Source: Paramecium sonneborni | Taxonomy: Eukaryota > Ciliophora > Oligohymenophorea > Peniculida > Parameciidae | Assembly (NCBI GenBank): GCA_905182985.1 | Contig: CAJJDN010000054.1 | Location: forward strand, 62,001 to 126,000 | Reading direction: 5' to 3' | Length of the DNA: 64,000 nt | Part shown: one piece after another, positions 48,388 to 59,831 of the stretch | Position numbering within the stretch: the first letter of the stretch is position 1 | Layout of the letters: every line of letters begins with the position of its first letter | Notes under the pieces: generated by a model | Database searches by the model: none | Seen by the model: the letters and a program-made list of their open reading frames with translations, nothing else | What the model was told of the DNA's origin: nothing | Position numbers and translations under genes: made by a program

Positions 48388-50408
48388 ATGGGAAATACTG
48401 TTTAACATAAAAGAAGAAATCCTGTTAATTGTTTAGGATGCATGGCTTAAGACAATGAAACATTTGATCCAAATGAATTATAAATAGGACTTGATGTAGA
48501 TAAAGCAAGAGGTATTTAAGTAAGTTATTTTTAAAGGTCGAATAACATAATAGTCTACAGCTTATTTAACAGAAAGTGAGAAGAACTTTTTCAAAGCAGC
48601 TTCAGGGCGAAATTTAGGATTAATTCGATTTTACTTAAATAATGGAGTAAACATTAATATTTTAGATGAAGATAGAACATCTCCATTGTAAGAATTGAAA
48701 TTTAATATAATAATAATAGACATATAGCATCAAGATATGGATCAATTTAAATAGTAGAAGAATTAATAAAAAACAATGCTAATATATATATAACAGATAT
48801 GGCAGGATGGACTCGTAGAAATTATTGTCTAAATTTAAGCTTTACATGTGGCAGCATTTTATTAAAGAGCTCATGTGTGTTCAGTCTTACTTAAAGCAGG
48901 TGTAGATTCTAAAATAAGAAATAGAGAAGGAAATCTTGCTTAAGATTTAGTCAGAGATAAAATGACCTCAGAAATATTTAAATCTTCTTTTCATCAATCA
49001 AATTTATCTATTGAAAAATAAACAAACAAAATTGATCCTATTTAGAAATAGCATGAATAATATTTTTAGTTTCTAAAATTATAAAGATTGTAAACTCAGT
49101 TTTAATCAATAGAAAAAATCAAGAATCTAATAGTTTAAATGAAAAAGCATCATCAGGAAAAATAATCAGTCCAAATATATCTCCAACTAAATTAATTTCA
49201 TAAGAAAAAGAAAATCTTGCATATTCAGATTCATTATGTAAATCTAATATATCAGAAGCAAATGAATACAATGAAATTTAGGAATCTTGTTATAAAGAAT
49301 TATCTTCCAAAATTAATCGTAATTTATTTTCTTATTCTAACTCTATTCCTAAATTTTCTGATGAAATGGTAATTAATTTTAATATATTATTAGTATTCTT
49401 TGAGTTAACTTGTATTGAGATAAAATGAATCTAAAGAGCTTGTCAACTTTCTTGATTAAGTTAAAATCATTAAGCATGATTATTAATCTCAAAATCTAGC
49501 TTTAGATATATTCAATTATTCTTCTATGCTGGGTTTATCATTTATGATAGCCACTTCAATCATTAAACCAACTACTTAATCTATTATTAATTGGCTATTT
49601 TAAGATATTGAGTTAAAGAATAAGGTTTAAATATCTAGGTATTATTTAAATATTAATATTAGATTACTTTGCAACATAAATTTGCAAGAATAACAATAAA
49701 TTTTAAAATTATTTGTTGATAAAGTAGTTATGACTGAAAATCTAATTGATTCCTTATAAAGCTTATTCAGTAAATTATTAGTTGAAGATGATCCTTTCTT
49801 ACTTGACATATTGGTTAAAGAATTTAGTAGACGATTTTATGAGCTTAATTTTAATTAGAAATTTTAAACCTTTCCATTCAAATCTGAAGAATCATTACAT
49901 ATGTTCACTTTTGCACTTGTTATTTTGGATATTTAAAATAATGAATGTGAAAAAGAACATGCTTTTTAATGTTTCTTTCAAAATATTCAAAGAATTAATA
50001 ATGGTGATAATCTGAGTTCTAAATTTATTTAATAAATTATTGAACAATTACAATCAAAAAAGATAGTCAGATTAAATGATTAATTGAATGATGATTTATT
50101 ATATCATGTTTTCAATCATTATTGTAATCCTATTATACTGTAAGAATTAAAAGAAGTATTTTATAGTTAAATTATAGAATCAAATTTTAAAATGGAGAAT
50201 GTATATTATTAGTGATTTTTGCATATTATTAACAGATGGAAAAATAAAGATACTTTCAAATTCGAAGAATAACGTATCTATTAATAAATAAGAAGTTACA
50301 ATTTAAGGAAAATAGAACTCTTAATTAATTTATTTAGTTTGTAGAGATGATTAAACCTTAATTTTAAAAATAAAGAATAAGAAACTCAAATTTGTTAAAC
50401 TTTAATGA
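48388..50408 (+). CDS. Ankyrin + Sec7-like + PH-like protein, putative ARF-GEF relative
   Basis: 614 residues with seven introns (48512-48536 and 48815-48839 end AAG; 48688-48719, 49090-49112, 49369-49393, 49639-49662, 50156-50177 end TAG). MGNTVQ at the start suits N-myristoylation. Residues ~50-160 are ankyrin repeats (TSPLHIASRYGSIQIVEEL, WTPLHVAAFYQ). After a Ser/Asn linker comes a helical region whose order matches the Sec7 domain: DPFLLDILVKEFSRRFYELN, SEESLHMFTFALVILDIQN, and QNIQRINNGDNLSSKFIQQI. The C-terminus (ILKWRMYIISDFCILLTDGK) looks PH-like. Sec7 domains activate ARF GTPases. I could not see the invariant catalytic Glu in its usual loop, so activity is doubtful. The domain order is unusual. 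Confidence 0.8.
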
Positions 50409-50453
50409 TATTATTTGAAATGTATTATTTTATTAAACTAATTTTTAATAAAT

Positions 50454-51361
50454 ATGTTATTTATAATATTTTTTGCATTGATCAAAGCATAAATATATAC
50501 CCACACATTTTTAATTTTAGATTAATAAAATAGTGTAAGTATTAATTTATTATACGTAAGATTGGAATACCAAATTATTTGAATAGATAATTGATAAGCA
50601 CTAATCACAATTATATACCAAATTTATAGGAATAAAATATAAGAAAGAATATTTTGAATTCTAATTTTTCAAATTATTATAATGACACAAAATTTTCATA
50701 TGGTAAAACAAAATTAAATCCAGAAATAACATTTATAAAAAATTAAGCTATAGTTGTTTACTATTAATATTAAAACTTATTGACTAATAATGAATTGAAG
50801 GAATAGTATAATGAATTGAAAAAATTTTATTTTACTGATGCTTTTTACATTCTTATTCATCATAAGGTAGATAAACATTTAACTGAAAACATATTGTTCT
50901 CAAGCAATCCAGTCAAGTACATAAAAGAATTTTCTTAAAAATTAGAATTCATAGAATTTTAATAATAATATAATTTTACAAATGAAGTAAAAAAATTAAT
51001 TGCTAATAAAAGTTAATGTAATGATTTACAAGAATATATATTATCTATAAGAGATTATGAGTAGTTTAAATAAATTAAAAATAAATTTCAAGAAATTAAT
51101 CAGATTTAAATATGGATAGATAGTTGGATTATTAGTAATAATTCAGAATTTGCATAGTTATTATTTGATTAACATATTACAACAATTGAAGAATTATTAA
51201 ATCAATATTAGTCATCATGTTAAAAAAATAATTTAATTTTTTAATTTAATATAGAAAATTACTAATTTACAATTATTTCTATTTGTTTGATAATGTTTAT
51301 TGTGATAAAGCATTTTGCAAAAGAGTTTAAATTTGATGATGATAAAGATAAATTTGTTTGA
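50454..51361 (+). CDS. Type I membrane protein, 293 residues
   Basis: One 26-nt intron ending AAG (50535-50560). The first exon is a signal peptide (MLFIIFFALIKAQIYTHTF). The lumenal part has N-glycosylation sequons (NFS, NDT, NKS) and a helical, charged body. Near the C-terminus one hydrophobic segment (FTIISICLIMFIVI) is followed by a short acidic/basic tail (FDDDKDKF). No family recognised. A longer frame without the intron exists from 50405, but it lacks a signal peptide and overlaps the previous stop. Confidence 0.72.
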
Positions 51362-51422
51362 TCAAAATATTTTTTGTGTTTAAATGAGAGTATGATATGT
51401 AAAATAATAAATATAATTATAA

Positions 51423-52938
51423 TCATTTATTTAATAATAATTTAGCATCATCCATACTAGTGGTTAGATATTCAAATCTTTTTTATTTTTCTGTAAACCA
51501 AATAGGTATTAATCTATTTTTATTCATTTCATACTCATTTAATTATAATTCTTCTAAAATTTATAATAGATAATAAAAATACCTTTTGTAAAATTAAATA
51601 AATTTGGCAATGATTTTGAATTGATTTTAATATTTGGTTATTTTAATTCTTGAAAGAAAGGATGAAGTAGAATTTCAAAAGCAGAAATTCTTTAATTAGG
51701 ATCATAAACAAAGATTTTTTCTAATAAATCAACTAAGTGATCATTTTCAATTTCTTAAAATCTTTTAGCCATAGAAAATTTAGGAATTTCAGGCATTTTG
51801 AGATCTAAGATTTAAGATTTAAGATTTTTCATTTCTTATAAATTAGGAGTTCCAAGTAATCTAATAATATCTGCCATAGTTTCAACTGTATTATTTCCAT
51901 TAAACAATTATTTACCTAAAAAACATTCTGCAATTATACAACCCAAACTCCAAATATCAACTTACTAATTATATAATTTGGAGCCTAATAATAATTCTGG
52001 AGCTCTATAATTACGTTCACCAACATAATTTGGAGATGGAATAGATTAAAACAATTATTTAGCACTATTAAAATCACAGAGTTAAACACTAAGTGAATCT
52101 ACATCAATCAATATATTTCTAGGATTAAGATCTCTATGTGTAATATTCTTATGATGCAAATATGATATTGCTCTAACTATTTAATATATAAATAGTTTAA
52201 ATAAGATTTATTTAGCTTTCCTTTCTTATTTAGCTTAATGAATCAATTTAGGATCTATTGCTTTAGTATTTTCTTACACATTTTAATGTTTATAAAATTA
52301 TTATAAGAATGATCTTAAATTACAACTCATTAAAGGCATTATCTAATATAACATAGGTCTATTATCCTATATAATTTTAGAGATTATACATTAGTTTTAT
52401 CATAAACAATATAATGATGTTTTAATTCTATTATATTAGGATGTCTTAATTATTTAAGATAATATATTTCCTTTGTACATTTATTCATGTTAACTTTACT
52501 TATTTTAAGAGCATAATAATTAAAATGTCCTTCTATCAAAATTCTATATACTTGGGTATTACTACCCTCATAAATAACACCTTTTTTAGCAATATTACTT
52601 TCAGATATCACACTCTAAGTACTTTAATTGTATTTCAAATTATGACCACTTGATTTCATTTTATAATCAAATGATGATGACATTTAACTATTATTATTTA
52701 TTATTTATCTTGTTGTTCTATCTACTGATTTAGATAATATTTTTTTCATTTTTGATTGTTTCATTTAATTATAATTCTTTTTATATTGTTAATATTCAAA
52801 CAATGTCTTATGAATAGGATCAGAGTATTTAATTAATTTTTTTGTATCAATTATTGGTTTTGTATTCTCAACTGAATTCAATTAAGGTTACAATTTAGAG
52901 TTTCTTTTAAAGAGACTTATTTAATTATCAGAAAACAT
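51423..52938 (-). CDS. GSK3/CMGC-like kinase with altered catalytic motifs
   Basis: 487 residues, two introns (52367-52389, 51554-51582). After a 130-residue basic N-terminus lies a kinase fold: EGSNTQVYRILI loop, YYALKISK (ATP Lys), LRHPNIIELK, catalytic loop HRDLNPRN, CDFNSAKQLF, YRAPELLLG, DIWSLGCIIAECFLG, LLGTPN. The order and the FNSAKQL / YRAPE wording match GSK3-shaggy. Two key positions differ: HRDLK is HRDLN and DFG is DFN. The Asp residues themselves remain, so catalysis may survive in altered form or the protein may be a pseudokinase. Its ATG is 23 bp from the divergent CSN6-like gene, so both share one very short promoter region. Confidence 0.88.
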
Positions 52939-52961
52939 TATTAAAATATATATTAAATTTA

Positions 52962-53812
52962 ATGTAATAAACTAATGTACATCCTTAAGTGCTATTAAGC
53001 ATTTCTTCTTAAATTTTGGCTAATAAAGTCAATTTTCCAGATAAAACTATTCATGCTGGAATATTATTAGGCTTTTTCAATGCCAAAATTAATAAGACTG
53101 ATATTTTTGATTCATTTGAAATAAGCTATTCAGGAAAAGATGAATTGAATTAAAATGAAGTTGAATTTTTAAAGGAAAGATAATAATTAAGATTGAAAGG
53201 AGATAAATGGAATCTATTTAAAAATTTAGATATAGTAGGTTTAATTACTTATCATTATTATAGGTTGGTACATTACAGATAACAATCCTCATAATTATTT
53301 AAAACTTCATAAATAATTATAAACTTTAACAGAGTCAGAAATTTAAGAAAATTAAACATCTTTCTTTAAATATTTATTATGCTTTGATCCACTTAGTACT
53401 CAAACTAATTTATTTGAACTTGAAGATAATAAAATGTAAATATCTTAAAGTAAAATTGAACCACAATCAGAAGAAATGATAGGAATTACTTCATTGTTTT
53501 CACAACAAAAATCATAATCAAATAAAAAATATGATTTAAGAGTTAATTCATAACTTTAAATGATAACTTTCTTAGAAGTAAACTATCATTTCAATATTTT
53601 TATAGAAAATGTTATAAAAATTATTGCAATAATTAGATGATCCATTAATTTAAAACGATCCTTTGGCTTTATTAAAAATTAATGAGGTCTTAATCTCATT
53701 TCCTTAAATCAATTAATAAAATATAGAATAAGACTATTTTAAGCTCTTAATTATCAGCTATTATTGTGCAATATTAAAATTAGATATAACAAAAATTAAG
53801 AAATAGGATTGA
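52962..53812 (+). CDS. MPN-domain protein, CSN6/eIF3f-like
   Basis: 265 residues, two introns (53239-53263, 53578-53605). Begins MQQTNVHPQVLLSISSQI, the VHP-x-VLL start of MPN- domains. Then come TIHAGILLGFF, a SFEI strand and DIVGWYITDN...LHKQL, the region where CSN6 and eIF3f have VGWY-TG and HK. The zinc-binding JAMM residues (HxH, D) of active isopeptidases are not present at that site. The C-terminal half is helical, as in CSN6. This subunit class scaffolds the COP9 signalosome, eIF3 or proteasome lid. CSN6 is the best guess; eIF3f is not excluded. Confidence 0.75.
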
Positions 53813-53848
53813 TAGATTAAGTAATTAGAATAAAAAATTATAAATAAA

Positions 53849-55294
53849 TCAATAAAACAAGTTAAATTATAGTATTAATTCTGATATTTCTTCCTATTTA
53901 TTTACATAGGTATAATCAAGTATAATGTTGATGTATGAAATAATAAATTCTTATTATTTCAGATTTTCTGTATTGAATGTCTTAAAGAATTAACTAGATC
54001 TTTACTCTAATTTTTTTTTTTCTTCATCTACTTTTGTACTTAATTCAATTATATTCATACAATTTTAATGTTATATATTTGAGAAATGTTCCCATTTATT
54101 ATTTTAATAATTAAAAAATGTAGTTTCTTCTTAATTTTATACAGAAAAGTAATTTACTTTTAAAGATGATGTATAATTTGTTTTGCATTGAGAAGATGAC
54201 ATCTGAGAATATTTAGTTAAATTTTCATCATATTCTTCTAATAGTAATTTTGATAAAGTCTTATTAGAAACTTTATCTTCAACGATTAATTCTAATAAAT
54301 ATTTTTTTGTGATTTTAAATGTTTCTTTTAAAATTTAAGATAAATGAGTTTCTATGTATTCAAAAACTGATGGATATATATAATGAATCAATATTTATTC
54401 ATTTAATATCTAATTTAAAAATTTATTCTCCTTTATATAATTTAGAATTTTTTCAACATTTTTATTAAATACTCCATCAAATTCTTCATTTAATAATTCG
54501 AAAAGAATATTAAGAAAATTTTAAAAACCTTTTGAATTTTTAAGTCCAATGTTGCCTGAATAAATTAATTGATATTCATTTATTGAGATTTCAATGAAAT
54601 CGTTAAAATATTATATAAGTTATTCATTTGTTTTATCATGCAATAATTAACCGATTTAAATTTTATTCAACTAAGGCTGAATATTATTACCCCATATTTT
54701 ATACATGAATAACTAAAAAGTAAAATTAAGAGGTATTTTATTAAATTGATTATTATCAATGAAATGAAAATGATAAATATTTTTCATGACATTAACATTG
54801 TGTTTATACTATTTCCATAAAAGAGAATAAAAGAACAAGTAATATTTAGGACTTATTCTAGATAAAAACAAACTAATTTTCTAGCAGTAAAGCTCAATAG
54901 TATAAAATAAGTTAAGAATTTCAGAAATAAAGTTATTGTTTTTGTAAAAATCTATTTAAATGTATTTTCTTAAATCTTAAAGATTCAAAAATCTGAAACT
55001 ATTTAAAAAAACTTAATATTATCTATCATTCTTAAGACCAGCTTAATTTAGATTTTGAACTTACTAAAATTATAGTCTTAAAATTTCAAAAATAGCTTCA
55101 TCTTATGTATTATTAAGGAGAATATTGTAAATTAATTAGCATTCTTTAGGTACTTTATCTTTAATAATTCTTGTACGAATGGAAAGTAATTCACTAGCAA
55201 TTTGATCAGGTAGTTTTTATTTACTTACTCTTAGATAAAGTTAATAAAGATTTTTGATTTCAATTTCATCTTTTTTACAAGCTGCAGCTCCCAT
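53849..55294 (-). CDS. Uncharacterised helical protein with N-myristoylation signal, 481 residues
   Basis: Intron-free from ATG at 55294 to TGA at 53849. MGAACKKDEIE has Gly2 and Cys5, a myristoyl/palmitoyl candidate. The body is all-helical and rich in aromatic residues (FLNSFRFLNLQDLRKYIQID, YIYPSVFEYIETHLSQILKE), like a helical-repeat scaffold. No family recognised. Converges with the CSN6-like gene, 36 bp apart. Confidence 0.7.
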
Positions 55295-55688
55295 TTGAGA
55301 ATAAATTTGCAATGAATTTTATAATTATATGGCAAATCAAATTCCTTAACTTAATTTAATTATAGAATAGTCTATAAAAGCATTTCATTGAAAATTTTAA
55401 TTCTTAATAACCAATGAAGGGGGTATAATGTAAATGTAAATGTAAATATAAATATAAATATAAATAATTGATGAAATAAATATAGATATTTAATATAAGG
55501 AGGTGATGAAAAAAATAAAAAAATCTTATAGATATTTAATGAATGGAATATTAATTATTAATGAATAAATAAGAAATTAATCTTAATTTTATTATATAAT
55601 TGCATATAAATGACGTGTTATGCGTAATAAAATCGACAATTAAATGTTCATATGAATTGTCCAACCTTTTTAAAATAATTTAATAGAG
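55295..55688. other. Intergenic stretch between divergent genes
   Basis: Holds both promoters and one short tandem repeat (listed separately). Otherwise A/T-rich; a GGGGG run at 55419-55423 is unusual for this DNA. No other feature seen. Confidence 0.5.
55429..55464 (+). repeat. Hexamer microsatellite (TGTAAA)3(TATAAA)3
   Basis: Three TGTAAA units followed directly by three TATAAA units, 36 bp. The two halves differ by one base per unit, as if one variant spread by slippage. It lies ~130 bp upstream of the minus-strand gene and ~225 bp upstream of the plus-strand gene; a regulatory role is possible but not shown. Confidence 0.85.
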
Positions 55689-56415
55689 ATGATAGCAAGA
55701 ATTATTGGATTAGTGATCAATATTTTAAGTTATCTACCTGTGTACATATACAACTTGTTGTACAGCAGATTTTACACAAAGTATAATAAGAAATAATAAT
55801 TAGATGGACTTATGTAATGATGTGTGATAGATTGGAAAAAAAGATGGCAAATGTAAAAAGAATTTTGGATGTAGGAGTAGGTACAGGACATCCTATGAAA
55901 TAAATCATAAAAAGGATTCCTTAAAGAATTCATGTAGTTGGGATAGATATTGATACTAATTATTTGCGGTAAAATAAAAGATTAATATATATAGATATGC
56001 TAGACAAACATTCAAATAATATGATAATGTTGAGATTAGAGAATAAAATTTTTATGATTTAGAAAACTCAAAAGAATAATATGAAGCTTTGATCTTCTCT
56101 TCATCTTTCATGATTATGCCAGATAGAATAAGAGCATTAAGAATAGCAAAATAGAGATTGAGTAAGGGTGGTTCAATCTTTTTTTTATTGACTTTAGAGC
56201 CATACAAAAACTATAAAACAGTGATAATCGAAAAAATTAAGCCTCATTTAAAATACATTACAACAATAGATTTTGGAAGCATTACTTATGAAAAAGATTT
56301 TGAACTCATGCTCAGAGATGAAGGATTAAAGATTATATCTAAAGAAAAAGTTGCTAAATATAGTGTATTTTTAGCATTATTCAATATGTTTGTAATAGAG
56401 GCAGAAATAATATGA
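55689..56415 (+). CDS. Membrane-anchored SAM-dependent methyltransferase
   Basis: 227 residues. Intron 2 (55969-55994, 26 nt) is normal; intron 1 would be only 17 nt (55814-55830). The N-terminus is a hydrophobic anchor (IIGLVINILSYLPVYIYNLL). Motif I of class I methyltransferases is RILDVGVGTGHPM, with the acidic strand-2 end in HVVGIDID. Later come the YEALIFSSSFMIMP strand and LSKGGSIFFLLTL, as in small-molecule or lipid methyltransferases. If the 17-nt intron is rejected, the enzyme could start at ATG 55819 (MMCDRLEKKM) without the anchor. The substrate is unknown. Confidence 0.8.
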
Positions 56416-56511
56416 ATTATACATATATTTTATAAATACAAATGCTCTTTGGATAATACTATTTAATGAACAAACCATCATTTACTCTTTATCATTATTA
56501 TTATTATTATT

Positions 56512-58217
56512 ATGAAATCCACAAACACTTATTAATATATTACTAACAATTAACATTAAGAACTTATTGATTATTTGAAATAAGAAAACAAACAACTAAC
56601 AGAATAACTTAGAGAGCTTAATAATCTTCTTTTACTTAATAAAAAGGCATTAAAGATAATGACTCCTTAAAATAACGAAGAATCAAATAAAGCTTTATTA
56701 ATGGTACTCAAAAATCTTTAAGAGGAAAATGCCAAATTGAACTCTTAAATTGAGAAACTTATATATGAAAGAAATCAAGCATAAAATTAGGTCTTGATCA
56801 ATTAATAAATTACTGAAGAAGCATAACGACATGAAAAAGAATTAATTTTATCACTCTAAAACAAAATTACTTCATTATTAAATAATTTGAACAAGGCTGA
56901 ATCCTAATTAAGTAAATTAGAATTCTTAAAACCAGAATTTGATGAATCATCTGGTATTCTTATTAAATATAAATAAATTACTGATATCAACAAAATCAAA
57001 AAAGAATTTCATGATTAGATAGAAATTTTGAATGAACTCTTGATTTTATAAATTAAAAAGAATAAAAAAATAGAAGCTGAAAAAAGATAATTGCAAGGCT
57101 TAAATCTAGTAATTTTTAATTCTAAAATTAGAAATTGATTACTAACCTTATATAGATGAAAAACTCAGCACTTACATCAAATGAAAATAATATTTTTTAA
57201 TAAGATTAGTAATAGAGAGATCTATAACCATAAAAATTGATAAAATGTAACTATAATGAAATAATATTAATTAGTCTAATAAAATATCCTTTATGCAATG
57301 AAAAAAGATTAAAATGATTATTCATCAGAATCAGAAGCTTTATCATCAATAGATAATTCTCCACTAGCATCACCATTACCAATAAAATTAGAAAATCTAA
57401 AAGCTCCAATAGAAAATTAAAAGTCTAAAGCTACAAAGGATATTCCAAAACTGAATCTTGCTTCAGCTATAATAATATAAGAGTTGAATGCAAAACGATA
57501 AACTTAATAAATCTAAGACATGAAAAAGCTAACAGATGCAAATTTATTAGAGAAATTAAATTAGTATAATAAGACTCTAGAAGAATTGAAAAAGAATTAT
57601 CAAAGAGAAATGACTTTAAATAAAGCCTTTGAGACCGCAAATAATGAACTTGAAAGACGTTGTTAGAATTTAGAAGTATATAATATTTAATAATTATTTT
57701 GAGTTAAATTTAGATTATAATAAGTTCTAATTTAAGATATTAAGAGAAATTTCAAAGAATTAATAAATAATATCATTTTCTGCAATAGTTTTACATAAAT
57801 AATAAAGATTAAGTGACTACCACTCAAAGTCATAACAATAGATTTTCATAAAGTCCAACAGAATTATCATAAGAATTTAACTTGGATACTTCTTTTTTAG
57901 ATGCAAATGAAGCTATTATATCAAATGAGTATTAAGAGTTCAAAAATTTGCAATATCAAATGATGCAGCAACAACAATAATAATATTAATTTATTCAATA
58001 ATAAAATTCATATCATTATTATAGAGCTAATAATATTGAGGATGCAAAAAGATTCCTCTTAAGTTTAGCTGAATAGGTTTATAGTGGATTATCAGAAAAA
58101 ATTGATAAAATAGTTTAGGAATAGATCAAAAAAGAGAGAGAACATATTTAAAGATTAAGATCTTTAAGTGAAATAGTTGAATATTAGAATTGCTTAGATT
58201 ATAAATAATATTAATGA
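56512..58217 (+). CDS. Long coiled-coil protein, 538 residues
   Basis: Introns at 57109-57131 (23 nt), 57247-57274 (28 nt) and an unusually long 57676-57713 (38 nt); with these the count is exactly 539 codons. Almost the whole N-terminal 210 residues are coiled coil (LIDYLKQENKQLTEQLRELN). A Ser-rich linker (SSESEALSSIDNSPLASPLP) is followed by more coiled coil and a Gln-rich C-terminal region ending in a last helix. No family recognised; basal body or cortical structural proteins have this look. Confidence 0.68.
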
Positions 58218-58257
58218 TTAAATAACTTGTTTAAATATTTTATGATGATTTAATAAA

Positions 58258-59262
58258 TCATTTCTTTCTATAAATTGTTATTTCTTGTTATTTAAAATAT
58301 CTTCTATCATCTTCATCTACTAAAATCAAATTTAGAATGTATTTAACACTAAATTTACCATTAACATTCTTAACTGATGGAGTCACATCAACTCCACTTA
58401 AATACAATCTAATAGGAATCACTTCTCCTTTTTAAGGACAACCATCCATTAATTCATATTTGACTAAAGTCTCATTATCTGTTTATTATTATTGTCCTTA
58501 ACCATATTATTCTTTTCTAATTACTGCTAATTCCATATATTTTATTTTTATCTTAACCAAATAAAAGTTCACTTTTCCTGTCACAACATCTCTCAAATGA
58601 TACTTACTCTTGAAATATTCAAAATCAATATGTAAACATTCCTCTATACCAACCTATTTTATCATTGATTTTTACTTCTAATTTTAATGATGTTTATGGT
58701 TATTCTTCAATTTCTGGTTAAGGTATTAAAACTGCAAAATCCACTTCTTTTTATACTTTACCATAACTTCTAGTCATGTAAATCTTTAAGTAATATCTCA
58801 ATCTCACTGTATTACCATAATAACTTTCATTTTGCTTTTCGAACTTCTAAAATTGAAATTTATATGCTTTATCTTCAAATAAGATTCCTTAAGGCTCTAA
58901 TTCTCTTGACATTGACATAAAATCGGAACTTTGTTTTTAATCATTAATAATTTCTTGATCATTCAATTTTACAATTACCTATACGTCCAACCAATTCTAT
59001 TCTTATACCTAGATGTTCTATTTTCTTCTATTTATTCATCTTCACTTCTACAACACCTGAGATATCATCATCACCCTAAAATTTACTAATTACATATCTA
59101 ATTACACTATAAACTGGCAATTTCAATGCTCCTAATTATTTGTCTACAAATCTTGTATGTTTACGAGTCTCTATTCCATCTAATGTAACTTCTATTATTG
59201 GTTAACCTTAAACCATATTCAAAAGAGATGCCTAAGATACGTGGAATTTATCAATATACCAT
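58258..59262 (-). CDS. VPS26: Retromer subunit VPS26
   Basis: 299 residues, close to the normal ~300-330. Four introns: 59232-59259 (directly after the ATG), 59076-59105 (30 nt), 58954-58978 (ends AAG) and 58654-58675. The arrestin-like fold signatures appear in order: [85 protein letters not shown], and [23 protein letters not shown]26 is part of the retromer that sorts cargo from endosomes. Converges with the coiled-coil gene, 40 bp between the stops. Confidence 0.95.
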
Positions 59263-59831
59263 CTTATCTCAATTAATATATAATTTAATTATTATCATTT
59301 CTAAGTTATCTCATCCAATTAACAAAGTCTATTATTTTATGGAAATAATGTATAATAAAACATAATATTATTCTTCATTAAAAAAATATCATTTTGAGAT
59401 TACTTTTAATTAATATAGTTAAGTACAGAAGGATTTATAATTTACATGATATGATGATTAATTTAAATAATATAATAATACTAAAACCAATTTATTTATA
59501 TATAAATTTAAAAATACAAATAATGATTGTTATTACTTAATCTAATATATAAAATATTAATTATATAGAAAACAATTAATTTTGAATAATAATGAAGAAT
59601 GTGGATATTATTTTTAAAATGGCAATATATAAATTATAAAATTTTAATAAAGAAACAATAGATTATTTGATAACCATTATAGACATTTATTATTTTTAAT
59701 AAGTAATTTCAACAGATATGCCAATATTTAAGTTATTAAAATGATTTAATCATTCCATTTAGAATTAAGTTTATAATTAATATATTTGATTTTTAAGAGT
59801 TTAAAATAAACATAATATATATTAAATGGTC
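59263..59831. other. Intergenic stretch
   Basis: A/T-rich DNA between two minus-strand genes. No frame of convincing composition, no repeat, no RNA gene seen. It must contain the VPS26 promoter. Confidence 0.5.

Noticed and set aside
50405..50453. Start of the membrane-protein gene at 50405
   Set aside because: It overlaps the TGA of the ankyrin/Sec7-like gene and gives no signal peptide; the start at 50454 with an AAG intron gives both.
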